Source: Galeopsis tetrahit (taxonomy: Eukaryota; Streptophyta; Magnoliopsida; Lamiales; Lamiaceae). From it: a stretch of 64,000 nt of DNA. The notes beneath the pieces were generated by a model. The model did no database searches. It was given only the letters and a program-made list of their open reading frames with translations, and had not been told where the DNA came from. The first letter of the stretch is position 1; every line of letters begins with the position of its first letter. The stretch lies in assembly GCA_963675135.1 (NCBI GenBank), contig OY776127.1:87901182-87965181 (forward strand). The letters run 5' to 3'. Position numbers and translations under genes: made by a program. Of this stretch, positions 47,263 through 57,188 are shown piece after piece.

Positions 47263-49530
47263 ATTTGTTGTATTATGTTGTTAATTGATTTAATATTGTT
47301 ATAATTTTCTTAATTAAAAAGTTATATGATTTCAAGTACGTCATTATTCCTCAACATTAATGAAAAAATATAGTACAATTAATTGAAGCTACCGCTTCTC
47401 CAAAAAAAAAAATTGAAGCTACCTTAAACATAAGTACATAACAATACCAGTTTGATCTAGTTATGAGAATACTGGCCGAAAATAATCCCAAATTTCATTA
47501 GCAAAGTGCGAAAATGTTCACATATTTCGCCAAAAAAGGACGAAATTCATCACAAAACTCAGTCAGATTGGCCGAAAAAGTTATAAAATTTCAACCGACA
47601 AAATCAACAAATTAATGATCATAACTTGTATCATCGTTCACAAAGGCTGGAGATAATAATATTCATACTAAATCAACAAATGAAGGCCTAAAAATCAACA
47701 TGGGTTCAACAGTATTTAACTACACCAAATTTTAAACATTGATTTTTTTCTTTTTTAACATATTTAATGTTGTTCACAAGTGCGAATTTTAGATTTTGAG
47801 GGGGAAATGAGTAATTATCACGTCTATGTATGAAATGTTGGAAAGTATGTGGTAGAGTATAATTAATGAAATGATTTCACACTCCTTTATAAATTCGTAC
47901 TTTTAGATATATAAGATCATGTTCTAAGCTTAAATTCAATTGAAAGCAAATTCATCAAAATTAATGGTCTATTTGGTGGGCTTCACCAAAATTCAACTAG
48001 CATCAAATATCATGGTATTTGGTACATAAATCTTATTAAAAAGTTACATAAATAAGAATTATTGGATGAAACATGAAAGACAAGATTTTGAAAATGGATA
48101 TACTACCATCCGTTTATTCGTTGGAGTGCTTCTAATTTAACCTAGCTAAATGTTGATCTCTCTATTAAAGATTCAACAGAAAACATCTCCAAATAAATCA
48201 AATAAAATTAGAAAAAGAATAAAACTTTCCCCAAACCATATAATATCTTCAAAGCAAAAGTTTTCCGTAATTATTAAATAAATTAATTTCATGCCTTAAT
48301 TTTATCGTCCTACTCGAATTTGAAATCCACCCCGTAACTCCAATCTTGAATGTCACATCTTAATTGTAACTTCAATCTTGAATGTCACATCTTAATTGTA
48401 TCTTAATTATTTTCTTTATATATGTTAAATTTTCTAGGAGTTATTTCATAAAATATTTTATAAAGATTTGATGTATTATAGATTAGCAATTTCACTTGTA
48501 TATAATGTAATATAATGGACAAGTTCTTATTCATGATTTTTTTTTCAGTTTACTAACACAAACAAATAGTAGTGATTGATGACATTAAAAAAAAATTTAA
48601 AAATTAAAAAAAAATAGTTTATTTTATAAATATGTTGTGCGTAATTATTTATAAAAAGAAAATAAAATAAAAAATTATATAAGTGTGTTACTTATGAAAA
48701 GAAAATAAAATTGTATTTTAAAGTTAAATGGGTAAAGTTGTCGCATTCAGTCTGGTGTCAGTTAAATGGGTAAGGTTGTTACATTCATTTGTATCCACGT
48801 GCATACAGGCGGAGCAATGCTTTTAATTTATTTTTGAAAATTAATAATTTAGGTATGTAATGAATAATATATCAAAATTAGTAAGGTTTCCGTTGTATTG
48901 GACACTCATTCAAAAAGTTTTTTCATTTCAGTTTTGTATTTTTAGGATGCATGTAATTATACTCCTTTTTATATAATGTTAAATCTATCATCGGTTGTTT
49001 TCCATACATAAAAAAAACAAAAAGTTATCCATTTTTTTATTTACATCATAATTGTCGAGTCTCAATTAACCAATACCTAGTTAGTTTGTTAATCTGAGGT
49101 TAAAAGTATTAGTTAAGTTTAAGGATATAAAAGTTAAATCTTGGTAAGATGATAAAAAAATAGAAAATTAAATATAAAGGTGCAATTTTCACCTTTTATT
49201 TTTTATTTCATGACAAATATACGAGTTTTGTTTGAAGCGTCAATTGCACTTGAAAAAATGTGTTCAATTGCTCGAATCGGACTTTGACGCAAGAAAAGTA
49301 AAAAAAATAAAGGCCTAATAAAAAAATAAAAAAATAGCTAGGGGGACGAATGGACGATAGACTGACTAGCATCGAGCGTCAACTTTGCAATAGATTAATA
49401 AAAGTTAATTAATTTCTTTATTTTACACCATGTATATAAAAGTTTACACAATTATCCTTTAAAATCGTACTCATCATTACACTTTTTTACTATGAAAATT
49501 ATTATGGAATGGAGGGAGTAAAAAAAATAA
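47263..49530. repeat. Segmental duplication R2
   Basis: Collinear with R1 (38208-40750). Near 48150-48180 it contains the last bases of a desaturase coding region (gctaaatgttgatctctcta, complement of the EINI-stop end), showing that the repeated flank originated next to a desaturase gene. No intact gene. Confidence 0.75.
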
Positions 49531-50787
49531 AGGGTTGGGGTATATACCACTCCAGCTTTGTTAGATACACTCCCCTTCCACTTTTATTAATTAAATATTC
49601 ATGTAAAATACCACATTTACCCTTTTATAAAATATTAAAGATACATACACCCTCTTTTCAAAACCCTAATTTAATTGAATTAACCCTAATTTTTGGGCAG
49701 AAAGCTACCGCCGCCACTTCAGCCGCCGGCCGCCGTCAACACCTCCACTCTGGCAGTCTGCCGTCGTCAACACCTCCACTCCAGCAGCCGACCGTCGTCA
49801 ACACCACCATCACCATCAAATTTAGAAATTAAAAAAAAAAACTTATATTCGACAAACCAGTGTTGACCAAAAGCCCTCTCGTCAACAGTGGTTTGTCGAT
49901 AAAAAACCTTCCCATCGACACTGATTTGTCGACCAAACATATCCCCGTCGACACTGGTTCGTCGAAAGAATTTAAAAAATAAAAAATAAAAATATTCGAC
50001 AATAGAGGGTCGACCATAAACATTCTCATCGACCATTGAGGGTCGACCATAAACATTCTCATCGACCATTGAGGGTCGACCATAAACATTCTCATCGACC
50101 ATTGAGGGTCGATGAGAGTGTTTATGGTCGGTCGACCTGCCGAAAAAAAAAAAAAAAACCAAACAAACCTGGACGGAAGCGGCGGCCGGCGACGGAAGTG
50201 GGAGGGAGGCGGCGGGAGCGTGGCTGGTTGGGGGAAGAGCCGGCGGTCGCTCTACAAAAGAGGCGGCGGCTGTTACAAAAACGAAAAAAAAAAAAGAGTG
50301 CGACGGGGAGGGAGGGGAAGATTGGGCGGCTCGAGGGGGAGGGAGGGGAAGATTGGGCGGCGCGAGGGGGAGGGAGGGGAAGATCGGGCGGCGCGAGGGG
50401 GAGGGAAGGGAAGTGCGAAGGCGAGAGGGGGAAGGAGGGGGAGTGAGACGGCGAGAGGGGGAAGGAGGGGGAGTGCGACGGCGACGACAATGGCGAGGGA
50501 GGGGGAGTGAGACGGCGACGGCGAGGGAGTGCGAGCGGGAGCGGCGGCGGCAATGGATGAGTGAGGCGTGAAGAAGAAGAAGAAGAAGAAGGTGAGGAGA
50601 GTGATTTGGGGAAAAAATGAGGGAAAATAGGATTTTATGGGGGGTGTGCATTTATCACACTGAATTTTAGGATAAAGGGTATAATGGATAATTTGGGGGA
50701 GTGCATCTATCGCAGATGTGTTTTGAGGGGAGTAGTTGTATCGAGGGAGTGTATCTAACAAAGCTGGAGGGGTATATACCCCATCCC
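49531..50787. mobile_element. GC-rich hAT-like element (family A), full length
   Basis: Terminal inverted repeats of about 40 bp (ggggtatataccactccagc, and its partner gctggaggggtatatacccc) are flanked by the 8-bp duplication AAAAATAA (49523-49530, 50788-50795). The 1257-bp interior is strongly CpG/purine-biased (ggcgagagggggaaggaggg) and gives open frames of up to 294 codons on both strands. These frames are low-complexity and overlap, so I do not call a gene. No transposase motif is visible. Confidence 0.85.
50004..50137. repeat. 33-bp tandem repeat inside the family A element
   Basis: The unit gagggtcgaccataaacatt + ctcatcgaccatt is repeated about four times, the last copy inverted into a hairpin (gggtcgatgagagtgtttatggtcg). 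Related GTCGAC phrases lie at about 49862-49965 and in the other family A elements. Confidence 0.85.
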
Positions 50788-50932
50788 AAAAATAAATGTA
50801 CTTACAAAAACCAGGGCCCAAATAACTTGAGCCCAAAAATCTAGAAAGTGTATAGGCCCAATATTACTACCACGGCCCAGTAAATCCGAATTCTATAGTC
50901 CCTCGATTGGCCCACAGGCGAAGAAAGAAATT

Positions 50933-52186
50933 GGCCCTGGCTATATACCCCTCCATACTTGTTAAATATACTCCCCCGATTCATACACTCCCCCTTAAAA
51001 TAGATTATTTTAGATGTACTCCCCCTAAAATGTCTAATATGCCCTTTTTATCTCAAATGATTTGTGTTAAATATACCCCCTAAAATCTCTCATTTCTTCT
51101 CCCATCTTCATTCTTCTTCATCTTCTTCAGCTCAACTCCGGCGCCGTTCTCCACCGCACGCCGCCAACGCCACACTCCTCCTTCATCCGCCTCTTGTCCC
51201 TCCTCCTTCCGCCGCTGTCTGCTGTTTTTTCTTTTTATTTTCCTGTAACATCGTGGCGGCGCCGCTCTCCTCCTCGCGACGCCGCCACCCTGCCTTCCCC
51301 CTCCCAGATCCGTCGACCCCTCCTTCCCTCACTGAGATTCACCGCCCCCTCCGCCTCCTTTCTTCGTTTTTTTTTTAATTTCTGTTACAGGCGGCGGCGC
51401 CGCCCTCCCTCTCCCAGCGACGTGCCGCCTCCTCCTCCTTCCCACGACCACCGTCACTACCAACCCACCCACCTAAACCATTCAGATCTGTCGCCCCCTT
51501 TCTTCGTTTTATACTTTTTTTTTTAATTCCTGTTAACAGGCGGCGACGCCGCCCTCTCTCTCGGCCGCCTCCTCCCTTCCACGACCACCTTCGCCACCAA
51601 CCCACCCGCCTAAGCCATTCAGCCCCCAAGCCCTCTGCACCGTTCGAAGCCCCTCTATCAACACAGGTATTTCAATTTTTTTTTCCTTTTTCCTTTCTCT
51701 ACACACCAGAGTCGATTATATACCCTCCCGTCGACGAGTTGTTGTCGACGAGAGTGTATATGATGGACATTGATGTGTCGAAAATTAAAAAAAAAAAAAC
51801 ATTTTTTTTTGGACATAAAGGGTCGGCCATACATACTCTCGTCGAAAACATCTTGTCGACGAGGGTATATATATTTCACCCTAGTGGATCGAAAATAAAA
51901 TCTGATGGTTCTGAGATTTTTTATGAATGTTTTAGTTTTTTTTTTTTTATTTCGAAGTATGTTTGGGTGGTGGTGTTTTTAGTTGGCATTGTTTGAATGG
52001 TGGCGGCACGGCGGCGATGGCAGCGGCGGCATGTTTCATTAGTTTTAGGGTTTAAAAGTTGGGGAGTGTATTTAACATTTGGTGTTTTATTAAAAGGGTA
52101 GATTGGGTAATTTACACTAATATTAAATTAATAAATGTGAAGGGGAAGTATACTTAACAAAGTTGGAGGGGTATATAGTCAGGGCC
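50933..52186. mobile_element. GC-rich hAT-like element (family A), second full copy
   Basis: Ends GGCCCTGGCTATATACCCC and, inverted, GGCCCTGACTATATACCCC, flanked by the perfect 8-bp duplication AAGAAATT (50925-50932, 52187-52194). The empty site is preserved at about 57010 (ggcgaagaaatagattttct). The 1254-bp interior resembles a GC-rich plant 5' exon (cctcctccttccgccgctg) with splice-like TTTTTAATTTCTGTTACAG tracts repeated at 51380 and 51515, plus 'gtcgacgag' phrases. No transposase is seen. Confidence 0.87.
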
Positions 52187-52502
52187 AAGAAATTTTCTTT
52201 TAAATCCGGGCGCAAATTTTCCTTTCATCTCCGCCGTTCATCAAATCACAGTTAACTACACCTTAAACCCTTTTAAAATACAAATATTCAAGAAACAAAT
52301 CAATTTCGTATTGGTAGATTAGGCTTTGATGTTGGAAAGTATGTGGTAGAAATGATTTCATATCCCTTGATAAATTCGTAGTTTTAGATATATAAAACCG
52401 TTTCTAAGCTCAAATTCAGTTTAAAATAATTTCACTAAAATTAACGGTCTATTTAGTGGACTTCCTCTCCAAAATGTGGACGGTATTATTCACGGTTATA
52501 CC

Positions 52503-53816
52503 CACTAATCTATTGAGTACACTCACGAGATAAATTTTTAATCTTAAAAGACATGTAAAATGTCCTTTATACCCTTTCTGTAAAAAAATTAAAAAATACA
52601 AAGATGAGTACACCCACCCATTTCATTTTACAAAAATCATCCACACCATTCCCATAGTCTTCAAAAAAAAATTTTAACAAACATAAAATTAGAAAAAAAA
52701 CCATGTTCGAGATTTTTTTTCAGACAAATCAACATTGTCCGAAAAAAAAGAGTTGTTCGACATTTTTTCTCGAACAAATCAACAATGTTCGAAAAAAATG
52801 AGTTGTTCGAAAAAAATTCTGTAACAAAATTAAGATGTTCGAAAAAAAATTCCCAACAACCATCATTTGTCCGAAAAACATTCCTCAACAACAATCATTT
52901 GTCCAAAAAAAGAATCGAACATCTCAGATTTCAAAGAAATTGCAAAAAAATTGTTACTTTTTATTGTAAACCCTAATTATCAATCTTCAATCAAACACAT
53001 CAAAATTACAAAAATTACAGTAGATTTCTATAGATCTGTGTTTTAAATTACAAAAATTATAGAAAACTTAAAAAAAAATACAAAAAACATACTAGAAAAT
53101 TATGACCGACGTCTTGCTTTGCGTGGCTGTGGAGGGGAGGAGTCGTGTGCGAACGACGACGAAGAGGTGGTGCGTGTGCGACGGGGAAGGGCGGCGTCCG
53201 TTGCGAACATGGCTGGGGAAGGGAGAGCAGCGGCGTGTGCAACAGGGAGGGGTGCGAACGGCGGCGGCCGCTACAAACGTGGTTGGGGAGGAGGCAGCCG
53301 CTTGGAGCGTGCGACACGGGGGCGGGGGCGGCCGCTGCGAACGTGGCTGTGGAGGGAGTTTTAGGATAGTTGACATTTCTCCTGAACTTATGAGTTCTTT
53401 GTGCAGCTTGAAGAAATCTTTGAGGATGGACATATAAATGACCATTACCCTTTGGCATATAGGGTTTTGGTTGTCTCATTTTATTGTGCCTCTGAGGAGA
53501 GTTGACCTTAGGTCTGTTCAGCTGAGGTTGCCTCAGAAGAGTTGGCCTATGCTGAACATACCTTGGACAACCTCTCTGTATGTTGTTCAGGGGAGGCGGC
53601 CGCTTGGAGGGGAGAGGGGCTTGCCGGCGCCGTTTGTGCAGAAGAGGGAGGTGGGTGCACTGGTCTGTGAAAAGAAATGAGGGAGAGAGTATTTAATTAG
53701 GGTTTGAGATGAGGGGGTGATTTTGAGATTTCCACGTGGGTGTCCTCAACTTAAGGGTGTGTGTACTCATCCAGTGGGTGTCCTCAATAGGTTGGTGGGT
53801 GTGTATAACCGCACCC
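52503..53816. mobile_element. GC-rich hAT-like element (family B), full length
   Basis: Ends CGGTTATACCCACTAATCTA and, inverted, GCGGTTATACACACCCACC, flanked by the 8-bp duplication ATTATTCA (52495-52502, 53817-53824). It splits a copy of the desaturase-flank repeat; the uninterrupted site is at about 59665. The interior has an AT-rich half with 'gttcgaaaaaaa' repeats and a CpG-rich half with overlapping meaningless frames. Confidence 0.85.
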
Positions 53817-53995
53817 ATTATTCAACTTGTACCAAAAATATTATGGTATTTGGTACACAAATCTTATTAAAAAGTTGCATAAATTAGAATTATTGGATGA
53901 AACATGAAAGACATGATTTTGGAAATGGATATACTACCATCACTTTATTTGTTGTAGTGCTTCTAATTTAACCTAGCTAAATGTTAATTTCTCTA

Positions 53996-54440
53996 TTAAA
54001 GATCCAACTGAATTTCATTCCTTTGTAATTTTTTTGTTCTTTCACCCGCTTTCACAAAAAGTTTTCTCATTCTTTGGCCTAAGTTACACACAAAATCTTG
54101 TTCACGCATTGCATCACTATTTAGTCCCTCGAGCTTCTCCAATCTCCACCTTCCAACCAAGAACTCCAAGATATCCACATAATCATCGGGTTTATAAACT
54201 CCGATTTTGTGGGAGACGAACGCGAAGTGCTTAAATAGATGCGAATCGTAGCCATTCGTCATCAAGTGAGTTGGCATTGTGATTTTCTTTCTTATCAACT
54301 TCCCTATAGCTATCATAGCTTCATTCGGGTCGTCGATCTCAAGAAGCTTTTCGATAATTTTGACATATGCGTTCTCGTGGCGCTTTTCATCGGCCGCAAT
54401 GGTCCCGCATATGTTTGAAAGAACTGGATCACCACCTAAA
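53996..54440 (-). pseudogene. Acyl-ACP desaturase pseudogene (3' exon fragment)
   Basis: On the minus strand it starts at GGDPVLSN and retains GTIAADEKRHE (second iron-binding motif) and the rest of the C-terminal domain, closely matching residues about 219-369 of the gene at 59832-61482. It lacks everything upstream: the 5' exon, EENKHGD and the first part of exon 2. Near the end an extra A in an A-run shifts the frame, replacing the NYKGMKFSW end with KLQRNEIQ. An extra GAC codon is also present (EIDDPNE). It is not functional. Confidence 0.85.
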
Positions 54441-55446
54441 CATGTTCATACGGTTAAAACTGTCGGTTACGGTTTGACCATTTTATCAATTAAATTCAAA
54501 ATCGAACCACCATTTTTTTGTTTGTTTTTCTTTATTTTTTCTTAGAAAATAAACTACTGCATAATAGATGAGAGAGGTTGGTGTGAAATGAGTTGAAGTT
54601 GAGATATTTATAGAAGAATATTAAAAATAAAAAATAGAAAAAAGAGGCAAAGTGTTGATCGATTTTTTTTTAGCTGAGGTATTTATAGAAGAATATTAAG
54701 AATAAAAAATGAAAAAAAATCGATCAACCTAAAATTTTATATTTAGACAAAGTGTTGATCGATTTTTTTTTATTTTAGCTTCATAAAATTAAATTCAATT
54801 AACTTTCATTTTTTCTATTTACTTAATTTTTTAAAAAAATGATGCTGAAATTTGGAAAGTGAATAAGGGATTTTATTTTTATCCTAATTAACCTAAATTA
54901 GTTATTAATTAAATATGTAATTAAGACACATGACATTCATCTAAACGATGTAACGGAAGATGTTATAAAAATCATACACGTGCCACAGTTAATCTAACCA
55001 TAAATTTGAGAATTAATTTATAAGTATGTCATTTTAACAGCGTAATTATTTATGAAAATAAAATAAAATATTATAGTTAATAGGGATGGTTGTCGCATTC
55101 AGTCGCATTCAGCCGTGTATCCAACGTGTGCGGGGTGTGCCCAGCGCTGCGCCTGCCCCCACTATTCTCCAATCAAAATCACTGCGGCGCAACGCCTTTT
55201 TATATATTATTCATTTTCAACCTTTTGTTTTTCTCTGTACGCTGTTATCCAAAAAAAAGTGAGTTTAAGTTTACGTTCAAAAACGGGTTCATGTTCAGGC
55301 ATCTGATATTACATGTATGTAGCCCATATACAAATTCATTCTTTCCCCTTTATTATGGTATCCCTCTCCCTCCCTCTCAATACGCTCCAATTTCTCTCAA
55401 TTACACTCCAATTTTAAAGAGAATTGAAAGTTGAGGATTTAAAAGA
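54441..55446. other. Spacer with short duplications; 5' flank of the EIL relic
   Basis: Two copies of 'tatttatagaagaatatta' (about 54604 and 54678) and two of 'caaagtgttgatcgattttt' (about 54648 and 54749) form a small direct duplication with inverted 'aaaaaatcgatcaacc' between. From about 55080 the sequence matches the flanks of the other EIL relics. Confidence 0.5.
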
Positions 55447-56471
55447 ATGGTGGAAATTAGTGAGGAAGGATCCACTAACGTGATCAACGAAGCCAATATG
55501 ACCTACAACGATCTCAAGCAACGCGTGTGCACGTATACGAATGAAAAAGATGAAAGCGGATCGCAAAACAAAGAATCAGGACTTTGATCCAGACTCTGAG
55601 GTGAAGCACGAGGAATCACGCCTAAAGAAAATGGGCAGAGCTCAAGATGACATTCTCAAAATCATGGCCAAAATCATCATGGACGTTTGCAAGGCACAGG
55701 GATTCGTTTATGGAATCGTTTCCGAAAAGGGCAAGTCCGTTTCTGGCTCCTCCGACAGCCTCCGCGCCTGGTGGCAAGACTGTGTCAAGTTTGACCAGAC
55801 TGCACCCTTGGCCATTGTTGAATTTCTTCCCAAAATCATGGAAGAAGCTGTCCTGGATCCCAATTCCTTTATGTATCTGCTTCAGCATTTGCGGGACACT
55901 ACTCTGGGGTCTCTTCTTTCGGCCTTGATGCAGCATTGCGTGCAGCCTCAACGACAGTTTCCGTTGAACAGGGGACTGGCTCCGCCATGGTGGCCCATGG
56001 GGCGATCAAGGGGTGGCGCAAGAGGACGGCGTGCCACCGTATCGGAAGCCTCATGACTTAAAGAAGACGTGGAAGGTAAGTGTTTTAGCATCTATTATAA
56101 AACACATGTCCCCTGATTTAGACAGGATGAGAGCGATTGTGAATCAGTCCAAATCTTTGCAACGAAGGATGAGTGCTAAGGATACTAAAACGCTGGCTAG
56201 AGTGGTTAATCAAGAAGAAGCCATTGCAAAGTTTACGGATGAAGTACTTAGCATAATTTTAAGAGAAAATGATGAAGACGAGAATTCTAAGCTCTGTGGA
56301 AAGAGGAAGAGCCACTTTGACAATATCTGCGATGATTTTATGGCTGAGAATACAACAAGTGATGGACATAAGAAGGATTTGTCTTTTTGGCTGAATATTC
56401 CGGAGGATAAGGGGTCATGTAGTTCATTACCGGAATCTGAATGCTTTTGGAATGATCATATGAATGAATGA
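55447..56471 (+). pseudogene. EIN3-like (EIL4-type) transcription factor, frameshifted
   Basis: EIN3/EIL proteins are plant DNA-binding regulators of ethylene and sulphur responses; the family is normally encoded without introns. Three consecutive frames together give most of the DNA-binding domain: MVEISEEGSTNV... MTYNDLKQR (from 55447), then KKMGRAQDDILKIM, CKAQGFVYGIV, SDSLRAWWQDCVKFDQ, DTTLGSLLSALMQHC and GLAPPWWP (to about 55995), then PPYRKPHDLKKTWKVSVLAS, IIKHMSPDLDRMRAIV and a divergent acidic tail to the TGA at 56471. The first break, at about 55527-55540, loses the RMWKDRMR segment (a net loss of about five bases). The second, at about 55998-56013, deletes most of the WWG linker. 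The EIL4/5 type is judged from memory of the basic region. Confidence 0.85.
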
Positions 56472-56558
56472 TCCTGATCCTGGCCTGAATCAAAATGAGA
56501 ATCAGAATAAATGAGACTGTGGAGCAGTTAACCGGTGGAACTTGTGTTTGAGACTTAG

Positions 56559-56722
56559 CATACTTATTAAAGTCTTTTTTTTCTTATGTTTCTCATTTTT
56601 GTTTTTGTGTTTTCAATATGTAATTATCATCGCTGTTTTCATACTTATTAAAGTCTTTTTTTTCTTATGTTTTCTCATTTTTGTTTTTGTGTTTTCAATA
56701 TGTAATTATCATCGCTGTTTTC
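56559..56722. repeat. Direct duplication of about 82 bp
   Basis: The block catacttattaaagtcttttt through 'gtaattatcatcgctgtttt' occurs twice head to tail, just downstream of the EIL relic. Confidence 0.8.
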
Positions 56723-57188
56723 ATTATAGAATGAGTATTAGTTAAGTTTAAAAATGTAGAAGTCAAATCTTTGGTAAGATGGTAACCTATTTTTTTAAAA
56801 ATGTTTTATTTATAAAATTCTTAAGCAATAAATAAGAAATCTTAATTTAACAAAAAAAAAAATGTTCTAAAGAACTTAAAACTTACAAAAAATAATGTCG
56901 AAAATTAAATATAAAACTTACTCGTAGAAAATGGACTATCCCTAGAAAGTGTATAGGCCCAATATTACTAACACGGCCCAAGTAAATCAGGTCCAGATAT
57001 TCCAGGCGAAGAAATAGATTTTCTGTTAACTTCACCTTAAACCCTTTTTGCAATTATTTCACTGTTTGTGATTTGTGTGTATACTATACTATTCGCCGTG
57101 TGTTCTTTGTTAATCTAGATTTACTGTAATCAGTTTCGTATTGGTAGATTAGGCTTTGATTCAGTGAGTCACTGCAACAGTTGTCGGA

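Noticed and set aside
49767..50651. 294-codon open frame rich in proline and serine on the minus strand
   Set aside because: It lies wholly inside a transposon with matching terminal repeats, overlaps other long frames on both strands, and consists of low-complexity repeats. It is open because the DNA lacks A/T, not because it codes.
51064..51629. Several overlapping frames rich in P, S and R
   Set aside because: They are inside the second family A element, mutually overlapping in several frames, with no domain. Kept as element interior, with host-exon capture as a possibility only.
53057..53479. 140-codon minus-strand frame and its antisense partners
   Set aside because: It is the GC-rich part of the family B element; the same sequence occurs inverted and truncated at 40751-41060.
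55447..56471. Reading the EIN3-like locus as a functional multi-exon gene
   Set aside because: The frame changes fall inside the most conserved motifs (RMWKDRMR and the WWG linker) without credible donor and acceptor pairs, and the family is normally intronless. A sequencing error at both places is less likely than decay, given two worse relics nearby.
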